Below, one piece after another: positions 36,638-46,600 of a stretch of DNA of 64,000 nt. The stretch is from positions 62,001 through 126,000 of the forward strand of contig NZ_QICB01000002.1 in NCBI RefSeq assembly GCF_003725295.1. Reading direction: 5' to 3'. The notes under the pieces are model-generated. The model did no database searches. It was given only the letters and a program-made list of their open reading frames with translations, and was not told the DNA's origin. Both the position numbers and the translations under genes were made by a program. Position 1 is the stretch's first letter. Each line of letters begins with the position of its first letter. This DNA comes from Slackia faecicanis (lineage in GTDB: Bacteria; Actinomycetota; Coriobacteriia; Coriobacteriales; Eggerthellaceae).

Positions 36638-37289
36638 CGAAATCCCCCATATGCTCTGCGATATACGCCGCAACCGACTTTTCGGAAGCTTCCGCAAGAC
36701 ATAGCGTGTCAAGCGAACAAGACCGGCACGCTTTCGTTCTCTTCGCCTTAGGAACGTAATGACGCGCGAAAAGAGCATGCATCTCTTCGGACGCCCGTAT
36801 GACCTTCTCCCTAAGCTCGTCATCGAAGACGACATGCTCGCGAGACTTCGTGGCGCCGTAGAACAGAAACCCTTCCTGTATCCTGCACGAAAGCATTTCC
36901 TCCAAACAAAGCGCCTGGGCGCACAGCTGCATGCGATCGGCGTCGCTCTGCTTGCTTTTGCCCCTCTTATACTCGACAGGACGGGCCCGCCAAAGGCCAT
37001 CCTCCCCGAAAAGAGGATGGCCTTCGGAATCCTTGACGAATTCGACTACGTCGCATTTTCCCGCAAGGCCCAAAGCAGCCGAGCGAACATACAACCCGCG
37101 CACGACCAAGGAATCTCCGCGCCGCTCTCGCAAAGCCTCGTCATGCGCTCTTCCATGCATCACGTTTCCCATGGCCGTAAGAGCGTTTTCACGCCATTCC
37201 CGCTCGATATGAATGAGCGCCCATTGCCGACGGCAGAACGCGAAGTGCTGAACACCGGATAAAGCAAGAAACTCATCCTCGACATACAT
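36621..37289 (-). CDS. cas4: CRISPR-associated exonuclease Cas4
   Basis: A 222-residue RecB-like nuclease. QHFAFCRRQWALIHIE supplies the first iron-sulfur cysteine, GKCDVVEFV and RPVEYKRGK the metal-binding Asp and Glu-x-Lys, and KACRSCSLDTLC the three C-terminal cysteines of the 4Fe-4S cluster. In type I-C, Cas4 trims prespacers and ensures selection of the correct PAM together with Cas1-Cas2. Start at 37289 gives the family opening MYVEDEFLALSGVQ. Confidence 0.95.
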   Translation of the reverse strand: MYVEDEFLALSGVQHFAFCRRQWALIHIEREWRENALTAMGNVMHGRAHDEALRERRGDSLVVRGLYVRSAALGLAGKCDVVEFVKDSEGHPLFGEDGLWRARPVEYKRGKSKQSDADRMQLCAQALCLEEMLSCRIQEGFLFYGATKSREHVVFDDELREKVIRASEEMHALFARHYVPKAKRTKACRSCSLDTLCLAEASEKSVAAYIAEHMGDFDETPS

Positions 37290-37302
37290 GGCATCCCCCG
37301 TG

Positions 37303-38196
37303 CTACAGCTTCCTGATAACCTCGACCCCAGATGGAATGGCATCCATGTCGATTTCGACGTCGCCATAGTCGGAGAACGAGCGAGGAGCTTCGACCTCGG
37401 GGTTTTTCTCAATGGAAACGGCGTCGAACAGGCAGTGAGACGGGGCGTTGCCGAACTCGGAATCATGCTTGAACACGATCAAAGACCGGACCGCCATCTT
37501 GCCGCGCGCTGCGGAATGGTCGTGCTCGAACATGTTGATGATGGCATCCCACAGCAACTCGAGGTCATCCTCGGAAAATCCCGTGACCTTGCGTGCGAGG
37601 TTAGCCGAAACATATCCCTCGCAACGGTACAGGCCATAGGGAACGATGTACTTGCGACCCATTTCCGTGCCCTTTTTCTGAGCGTCGTCTTCGGTGGTGA
37701 TGGCGACGCGCGTAATGGTGACCTCTTGAGGAATGATGGGGTCGACGCTTCGCGAGAAGGTCAGCTGCACAGGACCGCGGACCTGACCGCAATTAAGATT
37801 GTTTTTCGTAAACGTCGTCATGACGGCGCCGAACGTCCTGACGTCGTAGAACATCCTACACATGGCATCGCGCAGCGCAATATCAAGATGGGGATCATCC
37901 TTCTTGAGCTTCTTGATTTCTTTCACATCGATCCCCAGCTCATCGAAAGCCCTGCGATCGCTCGTATTCAAGGCAACGCCGTCCTTGATGTAAATATCGA
38001 AGCCGGGATCGTCCTCGTGCACCATTTCGACGTAATTCCTGATTTTTCGCTTCAAGCAAACGTCCGTGACCAAGCCATATCCGGTCTCGGGGTCGATGCG
38101 GGGCATGTTTCCAGCATCCGGATCGCCGTTGGGATTGCCGTTTTCGACATCGAAATACACGACGAATTCGTAACGATTTTTAATGGGATCGCTCAT
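37303..38196 (-). CDS. cas7: Cascade backbone subunit Cas7 (Csd2), type I-C
   Basis: A 297-residue protein opening with RYEFVVYFDVENGNPNGDPD, the Csd2 signature, and containing DVRTFGAVMTTF and GPVQLTFSRSVDPI, conserved in RAMP-fold Cas7. Several copies coat the crRNA spacer in the effector complex; each thumb kinks the guide-target duplex at every sixth base, which is relevant to the guide-like RNA upstream of cas5. Spacing to cas8c is 35 bp. Confidence 0.96.
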   Translation of the reverse strand: MSDPIKNRYEFVVYFDVENGNPNGDPDAGNMPRIDPETGYGLVTDVCLKRKIRNYVEMVHEDDPGFDIYIKDGVALNTSDRRAFDELGIDVKEIKKLKKDDPHLDIALRDAMCRMFYDVRTFGAVMTTFTKNNLNCGQVRGPVQLTFSRSVDPIIPQEVTITRVAITTEDDAQKKGTEMGRKYIVPYGLYRCEGYVSANLARKVTGFSEDDLELLWDAIINMFEHDHSAARGKMAVRSLIVFKHDSEFGNAPSHCLFDAVSIEKNPEVEAPRSFSDYGDVEIDMDAIPSGVEVIRKL

Positions 38197-38231
38197 GACT
38201 ACGCTCCTTGTCTTTCCTATACGCTTGCGAT

Positions 38232-39980
38232 TTAGCGGTTTGCTTTAGCTGCAGCAAATCGTTCCTGGGACTGATGGTAATAACCCAGCGAGAAATCACC
38301 CTGATCCCTCAGCCCCATTCGAACCGGGTATGTTTCGACCGACTCCATGACCTGGCAAAGATCTTTACGCAAATTGACGGCGAGCCCAGGCTTGTCTTTT
38401 GCGATTTTCGCCAAATGAGCCTCCGAAAGCCTTGCGAGCATCGGGAAAACGACAGCAGGAGTCGTACAAGCCGAATTTATATATCGAGCAGCAATATTGG
38501 AATTGCCGTCATTGGCGATAGACTGAATTCTCTCGTAGAGGGAGAACGCCCTTCCCAATGCATATGCCACCTCGTTACGCTGACTATTGAGCTCCACCGT
38601 AATCTCCTCCTTATCGTAGTGAGCATTGCGAAGCAAATACGCTTTGACCAGCGCCGCCGCAGGTCTGCTGACCCCATGCGTAGCGCGCATGCGCAAAAGA
38701 ACATTCGAATACAGAGCGTCCGGGTACCTTCCACCCTCCAAAACGGCACGCATAAACGAAGCCGAAAGCTGGGAAGAAACGACCGGCGATTTCGAGTTCT
38801 CGTTTTCGAGACTCTTCAGTGCAAAATAGGGAACCAGACGGCCGGCCTCGAACGGCGCATGCACGATATCCGTCTCGTCGTAATAGCGAGCCACGTTGCG
38901 CAAAATGGCACCGAACTCGTCTCGCATGAAAAAGCGAACTGCGAGACGCGCTGCGTTCGGAGCGATGCCTAGCACGTAGAAGGTCGATCCGAAATCGACG
39001 CCGTCGATTTCGGGCATCTTTCCCCGCAAGAGCTTCGCGAGAGCATCGCCGAGAGCCTTCTCGGCATCGTCTCGGTCGCCGTCCGAACGCTTGTCAGGCG
39101 CGACATTGCCCATGATCTCATTCATGAAGTCGCAGTTCTCGTCGTCGCAGGTCTCCGACCAAAAAACAACCGTCGTGTCACCCAAGCGAAAATGATGCTT
39201 TACATCCGAGAGAAGATAGTTCAACGCGGCGCCGTAAGCCTGCGTCACATCGACCGAAACAGGAGCGTTGCGGCCCTGCTCGCCCTCATGGCCATACGAC
39301 TCGAAAGCCGGCGCGTTAAAACCCACAAGCGAAGCACCCATGGACTGAGCACCGTAGACGCCCTTGATAGCCGGATGCAAGCGCGCCACTCGGCCGCGCG
39401 CGCCCGTAACAAGACAGGTCATGTCGGAAAGCCCATCCTGGGCCGACTGCGACCCGGCGCCCCACGCATCCTTGATCGCGCGGTCGTCCGCGACCTCGAC
39501 GAATTCGCCGTCGCAAGAGCACGCGAATACAAGATTGCCACCCGCAAGAAGCTCGTCGCCAGCCCTTGCCACAACAGGATGGTCAAGAGCGGAAATCGGA
39601 TTCCACTTTTCGAAAAAGGCGACGACCGCACGAGCGCATTCGCTATCGACAGAAGAAAGCAGTTCCGTATGCAGCGCCTTGGCGGCCTCGAAGCATTTCA
39701 CGGACCTTTCGGGCTTGCCCTTCGCGTCGATGCCGAGAAAATAACTTGAAGTATCGCAAAGAAAATTCGCAGCTACGCCCGATGACCGTTTCACCTGCTC
39801 GGGCACCATTTTGGTCCATCCACGCTTCTCCTGCGAAGGAATCACGTTAACGAGCTCGCCATCACCCGACAATTCCAAAATGAACTTGATTTGCCGAGAG
39901 CACCATCCCGGAGCAGGAATTCGTTCAGGATGGTCATTGAGAATTTGCTCATAGTAGTCAGCAAGCGCAGACAGGATCAT
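38232..39980 (-). CDS. cas8c: Cascade large subunit Cas8c (Csd1)
   Basis: A 582-residue Csd1-type protein: SALADYYEQILNDHPERIPA at the N-terminus, VSVDVTQAYGAALNYLLSD in the middle and LGYYHQSQERFAAAKANR at the C-terminus are typical. It reads the PAM (TTC in type I-C), and an internally started C-terminal fragment often serves as Cas11. The start overlaps the cas5 stop by 4 bp (ATGA), showing coupled translation. Confidence 0.95.
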   Translation of the reverse strand: MILSALADYYEQILNDHPERIPAPGWCSRQIKFILELSGDGELVNVIPSQEKRGWTKMVPEQVKRSSGVAANFLCDTSSYFLGIDAKGKPERSVKCFEAAKALHTELLSSVDSECARAVVAFFEKWNPISALDHPVVARAGDELLAGGNLVFACSCDGEFVEVADDRAIKDAWGAGSQSAQDGLSDMTCLVTGARGRVARLHPAIKGVYGAQSMGASLVGFNAPAFESYGHEGEQGRNAPVSVDVTQAYGAALNYLLSDVKHHFRLGDTTVVFWSETCDDENCDFMNEIMGNVAPDKRSDGDRDDAEKALGDALAKLLRGKMPEIDGVDFGSTFYVLGIAPNAARLAVRFFMRDEFGAILRNVARYYDETDIVHAPFEAGRLVPYFALKSLENENSKSPVVSSQLSASFMRAVLEGGRYPDALYSNVLLRMRATHGVSRPAAALVKAYLLRNAHYDKEEITVELNSQRNEVAYALGRAFSLYERIQSIANDGNSNIAARYINSACTTPAVVFPMLARLSEAHLAKIAKDKPGLAVNLRKDLCQVMESVETYPVRMGLRDQGDFSLGYYHQSQERFAAAKANR

Positions 39981-40642
39981 CGATACACCTCGCTTTGCGA
40001 CACATTCACGATGCCGTTTTTCATAACGGCCCTGTAGAACATCGGGAGAATATCGTCCTTATTGCTATAGTCCATATCGAACAGCATCAAGCCGAAGTCT
40101 CGTTCCCCGGCATCGGCGTATGCGCCGCGAGGGACGATTCCCTCAGGGCAGGGTTTGAAATGAGCGGGAAACTCACGTGTTCCGAAATACGGCTGCGAAT
40201 AGCACTGCCCCTTTTCAATCCTGCGCCTGAAAATGTCAGCGAACTTGCCCGGATTATCGGATTCGTTCGCCTTCCCTGTCATTTCGAAGTGAAACTCAAT
40301 TGCATATCTAACATCGGTCAAGATAACAGAGGCGCGCTGCTGAATATCCTCCTTCGTATTGATATAAGGCGCAGAAGCACCTCCGACTAAAGAGGATTTC
40401 AGGGACGAAGCAAGCGCCTTGGACTTCACTTCGTTGCGACGCGTCGTAGTAAATTCGATAGGATTGATAATCTGGATTTTATCTATCACAACGCGCAGAC
40501 CGGGATGCCAATAGATGGCTTCGATCAGCCCTCGTGCCGCGCTGGGCGTAATAAAGTCATACGTGAATCGCTCCACGCTCAGCTCAGGTCGCGTGAACAG
40601 GGCCCGATCCCCCCAGACTTCAACCGTAAACCCGAAAGACAT
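39977..40642 (-). CDS. cas5: crRNA-processing nuclease Cas5c (Cas5d)
   Basis: A 221-residue RAMP protein (GFTVEVWGDRALFTRPELSV, then TYDFITPSAARGLIEAIYW). In type I-C, Cas5 replaces Cas6: it cuts each repeat hairpin at its 3' base to leave an 11-nt 5' handle, then stays in Cascade. The start at 40642 follows AAAGGAG. Upstream lies the AT-rich region containing the guide target and its RNA gene rather than a tight junction with cas3, so cas5 onwards probably has its own promoter. Confidence 0.95.
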   Translation of the reverse strand: MSFGFTVEVWGDRALFTRPELSVERFTYDFITPSAARGLIEAIYWHPGLRVVIDKIQIINPIEFTTTRRNEVKSKALASSLKSSLVGGASAPYINTKEDIQQRASVILTDVRYAIEFHFEMTGKANESDNPGKFADIFRRRIEKGQCYSQPYFGTREFPAHFKPCPEGIVPRGAYADAGERDFGLMLFDMDYSNKDDILPMFYRAVMKNGIVNVSQSEVYR

Positions 40643-40760
40643 ACCGGCTCCTTTCGCGTCAGTGTGCCGAAAACCGCCAACCGCCGCCATGGCGGCAAAA
40701 GCGACTTGCTTCGATTGGCGTCTTTTACAGATTACTCTCTCTGCTGTCTTATTTCAATAT

Positions 40761-40780
40761 TTCAGTTTACTTAACATGCA
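40761..40780 (+). promoter_or_regulatory. Protospacer-like target (TTC PAM plus 17-nt match) in the cas5 upstream region
   Basis: TTC at 40761-40763, the type I-C PAM, is followed by AGTTTACTTAACATGCA at 40764-40780. This matches the first 17 nt of the pseudo-spacer at 40871-40887 (AGTTTCCTTAAGATGCA) except at positions 6 and 12. On the minus strand the site sits between a TTGCAT -35-like box (complement of 40776-40781) and a TATTGA -10-like box, a weak candidate for the cas5-operon promoter. A full-length Cascade footprint would also cover the -35 box of the guide RNA promoter. Confidence 0.8.
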
Positions 40781-40781
40781 A

Positions 40782-40809
40782 TTGTTTTTTATTTCCGAAT
40801 ATATATGAT
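40782..40809 (+). promoter_or_regulatory. Putative promoter of the crRNA-like guide RNA
   Basis: TTGTTT at 40782-40787, a 16-bp spacer and TATGAT at 40804-40809 point rightwards. Initiation near 40815 would start the RNA with a small hairpin (CGCTCGC 40815-40821 with GCGAGCG 40836-40842), then the degenerate repeat. This is inferred from sequence only. Confidence 0.5.
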
Positions 40810-40843
40810 GGCAACGCTCGCACGTCGCACAGCAAGCGAGCGC

Positions 40844-40917
40844 GTCGTTCCCAGGAACGTGGATTGAAATAGTTTCCTTAAGATGCAGGCCGCCAATTCC
40901 AAAAAGGCGGCCATGCA
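40844..40917 (+). ncRNA. crRNA-like regulatory guide RNA (degenerate repeat plus pseudo-spacer)
   Basis: A solitary repeat-like unit (40844-40870, 27 nt against 33 nt in the array) runs GTCGTTCCCAGG then AACGTGGATTGAAAT. It keeps the exact 11-nt handle TGGATTGAAAT. Its hairpin is preserved by paired changes: CGTTC/GAACG in place of CGCTCCC/GGGAGCG. A pseudo-spacer starts at 40871; its first 17 nt match the TTC-flanked site at 40764-40780 except at positions 6 and 12. The 3' part folds as TGCAGGCCGCC/GGCGGCCaTGCA (40884-40917) and ends just before the cas3 stop at 40922. This layout matches CreR/CreA-type crRNA-like RNAs that direct Cascade to repress, not cleave, a promoter. Strand is opposite to the cas genes. 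An alternative is a dead leftover repeat, but the kept hairpin, PAM and mismatch spacing argue against it. Confidence 0.8.
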
Positions 40918-40921
40918 CAAC

Positions 40922-43132
40922 TCACCAAAAGAGACCCGACCCGCTGTCGGCCGAAGAATCGAGACCCGTCTCCTGACTGTATTTACTCGCGTCCAAGAGA
41001 AGGAACAATTCGTCCGTAATCGGCCTCAATGCGCCAACCTCATTCAGCCTGTCAAGGTCGCCCTGATAAACCGACACCGATATACGCGACAGCCGCCGCA
41101 TCCCCGCCCGGGAAAGAAGTCCTCGTTCGAGCGCAACGATTTCGTCCTCATACCCCGGCGTAGGAACGATCACCGAATACGAGCTATCGTCAATGAATTT
41201 CATCCGATTCGCAGCGGTCTCAAACGGGATATCGAACAACTTAAGCCTTCCCGTCGACTTTCCATAAGTCGACAGCATCTCCGCGACACCCTCGGAGTCC
41301 AGTCCGCGCTCACCTTGCACTTTGTAGAGACGATTGAAATAAGCAGCTATCGTTTCGGTCGAATCAAGCCTGGATACGGCGTAATCGGCAGCCATCAAAA
41401 CGCCCCTCGCAACCGACGCGTGCTGTTCGACTTCGCGAGGAAGCGCATACGAGCTCGGGGGCTCGAAAACCACCATGCGGCCCTCGGTCGCAGGCCTCCT
41501 CATTTCGCGATTGCAGCGGCCGGCGGCCTGAACAAGAGAATCGATGCCCGCCATTGCTCGAAATACGGTAGGAAAATCAAGGTCGACCCCCGCCTCGACG
41601 AGACTCGTAGCAACGACGACGCAAGGATCGCCGCCGCCGAGACGCGAGCGCACCTCCCCCAAAACACGGCGCCGGTGGTCAGGATGCATAAGCGTCGTCA
41701 AATGGTATACGCCATCCGACCCCCGCGCCGATTTCACCATTTCATACAACGCCTTAGCCTGGCGCCGACTGTTCACGATGCATAATGCCTGGCCGCTTTC
41801 AGCGAGCATCCCGGCAAGCGATTCGTCATCCAAAACTCCGGCGTCCTCATACGTAACACGCCTCAAGGACGCAAACAGGACATCGACATCGCTGACGATC
41901 TCTTTAACGTCGAAATCCTCTTCCTCGAAAAACGACGCCAAGGACGGCTGAGTCGCAGAACAGAGCACAACCGTGCAGCCGTAATTCCGCACAAGCTCAG
42001 CGAGGCATTTCACGCAGACCGCCAGATACTTCGTCGGTATCATCTGAGCTTCATCGAGCACAATGACGCTGCCTGCTATGTTGTGAAGCTTCCTACACCG
42101 TGAAGTCCTATTCGACAAGAGGGACTCGAACAGCTGGACGTTCGTCGTCACGACAATAGGCGCTTCCCAGTTTTCAGAAGCGAGCCGAAGCCGACGCCCC
42201 AAACCAGATTCGTCATCGAATGAGAAATCGAAATTAGCATGATGTTCGAGAATATTCTCGTCCCCGAGCGCCTCGCGGTACACATCGGCATTTTGCTCGA
42301 TAATCGAAGTGTAAGGCTCTGCGCAAATAACTCGACGCATGCCGTGCTTTTCGGCATGATTGAGTGCGAAGCGCATAAGCGCATACGTTTTCCCGCTTCC
42401 CGTGGGCGCCGTTATGGAATACACCCCCCGATCAGACTGCGAAGCCCTGAGGCAATCCTCAAGAACACCGCACCTAGCTTCGTTGATTTTTGTTTTCGGA
42501 GGAAAGAAGGGAGCTATTTTCGCTTCAAGCCGCCTATTCAGGTGTGAAATGCCATCGCTTCGAAGGCGATCCCGCGAATCGTCCGCCATAAAGCGCTCGG
42601 TGCAAAGGTAATCCGCATCGACAAGACAGCTAAAAACCATACGTGCAAGAAAAGAAAACCTGAAGCGAGCCGACTCTCTCGTCGCCTTTATAGTCGGATT
42701 CTCAAGGCTTTCCGGACTGAAGTCCACTTCCTTCTCATATGCCGTAAAGCAAGGAATATCACCCCTTTGGGCCTTCGTCATCCTCTCGACAAACCCAGAA
42801 CGACAGGATTCTTGCCCAGGCACGCCGTCGGGAAGACCGCCGTGATGACCGGCTATGCAATAAGACAGAAGGTCCCTTCCCGATTCCGCGAGCAACCAAG
42901 CGCCCGCCGTGGAATGGTCGACTTTGGGACCATTGTTGAGAAGACGATTCTGAAACTCATCCGAATATTTGCCGACGTCATGAAGCAAGCCGACCGCGCG
43001 ACCCCAGGATTCCGCCCCAAAAGCACTCGCAAACTCCGCAGACATCTCGGAAACCTCCCGGAGATGATCTTTCAGGAGTTCGATCCTTCCGTCTTCGCTT
43101 CGATGCGAATAATACAAACGGTCATCAGGCAT
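40922..43132 (-). CDS. cas3: CRISPR helicase-nuclease Cas3, type I-C
   Basis: A 736-residue protein. The N-terminal HD nuclease shows LLKDHLREVS, VGLLHDVGKYSDEFQN, DHSTAGAWLL and IAGHHGG. The SF2 helicase follows: SITAPTGSGKTYALMRFA (Walker A), VIVLDEAQMIP (DExH), VVLCSATQPS (III) and LVQAAGRCNRE (VI). It degrades DNA marked by Cascade. The start MPDDRLYYSHRS at 43132 follows AAAGAGG; a frame extension to 43180 reads through the AT-rich promoter. First gene of the locus, next to the trailer end of the array. Confidence 0.95.
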   Translation of the reverse strand: MPDDRLYYSHRSEDGRIELLKDHLREVSEMSAEFASAFGAESWGRAVGLLHDVGKYSDEFQNRLLNNGPKVDHSTAGAWLLAESGRDLLSYCIAGHHGGLPDGVPGQESCRSGFVERMTKAQRGDIPCFTAYEKEVDFSPESLENPTIKATRESARFRFSFLARMVFSCLVDADYLCTERFMADDSRDRLRSDGISHLNRRLEAKIAPFFPPKTKINEARCGVLEDCLRASQSDRGVYSITAPTGSGKTYALMRFALNHAEKHGMRRVICAEPYTSIIEQNADVYREALGDENILEHHANFDFSFDDESGLGRRLRLASENWEAPIVVTTNVQLFESLLSNRTSRCRKLHNIAGSVIVLDEAQMIPTKYLAVCVKCLAELVRNYGCTVVLCSATQPSLASFFEEEDFDVKEIVSDVDVLFASLRRVTYEDAGVLDDESLAGMLAESGQALCIVNSRRQAKALYEMVKSARGSDGVYHLTTLMHPDHRRRVLGEVRSRLGGGDPCVVVATSLVEAGVDLDFPTVFRAMAGIDSLVQAAGRCNREMRRPATEGRMVVFEPPSSYALPREVEQHASVARGVLMAADYAVSRLDSTETIAAYFNRLYKVQGERGLDSEGVAEMLSTYGKSTGRLKLFDIPFETAANRMKFIDDSSYSVIVPTPGYEDEIVALERGLLSRAGMRRLSRISVSVYQGDLDRLNEVGALRPITDELFLLLDASKYSQETGLDSSADSGSGLFW

Positions 43133-43356
43133 AACTGTACCTCTTTTCGTACATACTTTAATTATTTTAGCACGTACCATCTAGAGAATCATTAGCCGCC
43201 AGCTACAAGAGGAAAGACTGGAGGCTGACGAGCGGGGCACCCGAAAAGGCCCGGCAAGATTACCCCGAGCAGCATCGAGCGCCAGAAAAGACTGCGCCCT
43301 CCGCCTCCTTGAAATAAAGCATGCCGAACACAGCCCAAACAATCCCAATGTCGGAC

Positions 43357-43570
43357 GCCTCAATCCACACCCTGCAAAAGGGCGACTTCTGCGCTCTCGC
43401 GCCCATCGTCGTTTCAACCCCCCGCCACCATATAGTGGCGACTTCGCGACTCGGCATAGCGTCTCGATGAATCATATTCCAATCTGCACCCACCGCGGAA
43501 GGAGCGGCGACAAGCGGCTGACGGCATCGAAAATGCGGCCGACTTCAATCCACACCCCGAAGAGGGCGAC
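43357..43570 (-). CRISPR. Decayed trailer end of the array: four degenerate repeats
   Basis: Degenerate repeat copies lie at 43357-43386, 43411-43442, 43474-43511 and 43541-43570. Each keeps a CAATC- or CAACC-like start and a GGCGAC end but has lost the canonical stem sequence. They are separated by 24-31 nt, with 33 nt before the first canonical repeat. Decay at this end marks it as the old, leader-distal end and sets the transcription direction of the array as leftwards. Confidence 0.8.
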
Positions 43571-43603
43571 GCGAGCGCGGTCCGCCGTCCCCGTCTGCAC
43601 GGG

Positions 43604-46600
43604 ATTTCAATCCACGCTCCCCGCGAAGGGAGCGACTGGCCAGCAAGACCTCGTGGGTGACCCAGCGTTTATTTCAATCCACGCTCCCCGCGAAGGGAGC
43701 GACGCCGCGACATCGCGTCCGAATACATGGGCTATCAATTTCAATCCACGCTCCCCGCGAAGGGAGCGACAAGCGCAGGAACGCGCAGCGCGTCATAGAC
43801 GATATTTCAATCCACGCTCCCCGCGAAGGGAGCGACCCTCGCCGCGATCGATTGCGACTTCGCGATCATATTTCAATCCACGCTCCCCGCGAAGGGAGCG
43901 ACTAGCAAACGCAATCGTGGTTGCATCCGCGATTTATATTTCAATCCACGCTCCCCGCGAAGGGAGCGACTGAAAATCAAATATTGGCAACTCGCCGACG
44001 TTTTATTTCAATCCACGCTCCCCGCGAAGGGAGCGACAGCCGTGGCCGTCATCGTATTTTTTTAGGCAATATTTCAATCCACGCTCCCCGCGAAGGGAGC
44101 GACTGCGCTGGTCTGCACGTTGTGCGCGAGGTTCGCATTTCAATCCACGCTCCCCGCGAAGGGAGCGACAGCTGCCGGCGATGGACTTCGCGAGGCCCGC
44201 CCAATTTCAATCCACGCTCCCCGCGAAGGGAGCGACGATATCGGCCGGCGAAGGCAGGCCGGCGATAGGCGATTTCAATCCACGCTCCCCGCGAAGGGAG
44301 CGACCCGACGAAACGGGAGGCGAGCAGCACGCACAGCGCATTTCAATCCACGCTCCCCGCGAAGGGAGCGACCAAGGCACCGCATCATGAGGTCCTGGAG
44401 GTCGGATTTCAATCCACGCTCCCCGCGAAGGGAGCGACTGGTGTTTTGCGTGAAGAAGTCATTACGGTCAATATTTCAATCCACGCTCCCCGCGAAGGGA
44501 GCGACCCCTCTCGCCCGCTTCTTCGGGCGAGCAGAACACATTTCAATCCACGCTCCCCGCGAAGGGAGCGACGGATGCAACGCCAATCGTCCGTGTTGTC
44601 GAAACATTTCAATCCACGCTCCCCGCGAAGGGAGCGACCGCACGGGAGATCGGGAGCGGCTGCCCTAGGATATTTCAATCCACGCTCCCCGCGAAGGGAG
44701 CGACTTCATGCCCTCAAAAGATGGAGCCGAATCGATGATTTCAATCCACGCTCCCCGCGAAGGGAGCGACCTCGGACGGTGCGCCGCCCTGCGTTATCTT
44801 CGCGATTTCAATCCACGCTCCCCGCGAAGGGAGCGACCGCAAGCTGTCGGACGAGCAGCTGTTCGCCTTGCAATTTCAATCCACGCTCCCCGCGAAGGGA
44901 GCGACGTTGCTGGTGTAATACGCGGTGTTGTCCGCGTAATTTCAATCCACGCTCCCCGCGAAGGGAGCGACCGACGCGGCCGAACTCTTCCAACTCTTCG
45001 ACCGTATTTCAATCCACGCTCCCCGCGAAGGGAGCGACGAGCCGACGCGGGCTTTCAACCGAAGCTCCGGCGTATTTCAATCCACGCTCCCCGCGAAGGG
45101 AGCGACCGCGCATTGGAAAACGCTTGGCTACCAGGTCAAATTTCAATCCACGCTCCCCGCGAAGGGAGCGACAAGCGGCCGGGGTTGGACTCCTGCAAGC
45201 GCATCAGATTTCAATCCACGCTCCCCGCGAAGGGAGCGACGACACGATCAGGCGGAGCACGTCGCCCTCGGTGATATTTCAATCCACGCTCCCCGCGAAG
45301 GGAGCGACGGTGTACGTGAAGGGCAAGAAGCCGTTTTTCGAAATTTCAATCCACGCTCCCCGCGAAGGGAGCGACGGTGTACGTGAAGGGCAAGAAGCCG
45401 TTTTTCGAAATTTCAATCCACGCTCCCCGCGAAGGGAGCGACGCAGGGATTCGCCGAAGCCTACGCCCGTGAGCATATTTCAATCCACGCTCCCCGCGAA
45501 GGGAGCGACGAGGGAGTGCGGCATCGAGCTGCACTTCCTCGTCGAATTTCAATCCACGCTCCCCGCGAAGGGAGCGACCTCGGTACACGGACAAAATAAA
45601 CTTGTTGTACCTATTTCAATCCACGCTCCCCGCGAAGGGAGCGACAACCACCGCGCTACGCACGTCAAGCGGCCAGACTGGATTTCAATCCACGCTCCCC
45701 GCGAAGGGAGCGACGCCTGAAACATGCCGTTTCGAGTGGAGCGATGCAATTTCAATCCACGCTCCCCGCGAAGGGAGCGACTGCGGGGTTCCAGGGCGGA
45801 ACGCCCACGATAGCATTTCAATCCACGCTCCCCGCGAAGGGAGCGACCGTGCGCTTTCTCCGCGACACGCAGAACTGCACAATTTCAATCCACGCTCCCC
45901 GCGAAGGGAGCGACCATCTCGTCCAAACGCTCTTCGACGATGTGCCGATTTCAATCCACGCTCCCCGCGAAGGGAGCGACTATTTTTATCGCCGATGCTT
46001 TCGCCGTCGATTGTATTTCAATCCACGCTCCCCGCGAAGGGAGCGACCCAATCGTGCCGTCGGTGTCCATCAATCCTTGCAATTTCAATCCACGCTCCCC
46101 GCGAAGGGAGCGACCTGTAAATGGCGGTGCTCGTAGAAGACACGAGGCAATTTCAATCCACGCTCCCCGCGAAGGGAGCGACCTATGCGGACGATCGCCC
46201 TGAAATGGGCATCATTCAATTTCAATCCACGCTCCCCGCGAAGGGAGCGACCGGATTTTCGCAGGTAGAAGCCATCGCTTAGCAAATTTCAATCCACGCT
46301 CCCCGCGAAGGGAGCGACTTGGCATGGTCAAAAAGACGTTTCGCGATGAAGTGATTTCAATCCACGCTCCCCGCGAAGGGAGCGACAAGCTCGAGCAGGT
46401 CCCGTTCCTTTGGGTCGATATTTCAATCCACGCTCCCCGCGAAGGGAGCGACGAGGTAATCTTCGATGAAACGAACCTCGATGAACTGATTTCAATCCAC
46501 GCTCCCCGCGAAGGGAGCGACCAAGAGGTGCCGGGTGCGGTGCTGGTCGAAAAGAAATTTCAATCCACGCTCCCCGCGAAGGGAGCGACCGAGGGAATCG

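Noticed and set aside
40805-40867. Short open frame MMATLARRTASERVV... across the degenerate repeat
   Set aside because: No ribosome-binding site, and the frame is explained by the repeat; kept only as a reminder that a CreT-like toxin RNA was looked for and not recognised.
40884-40917. Hairpin TGCAGGCCGCC/GGCGGCCaTGCA as an intrinsic terminator for cas3
   Set aside because: There is no T-run on either strand; it is better read as the 3' structure of the guide-like RNA or a weak barrier.
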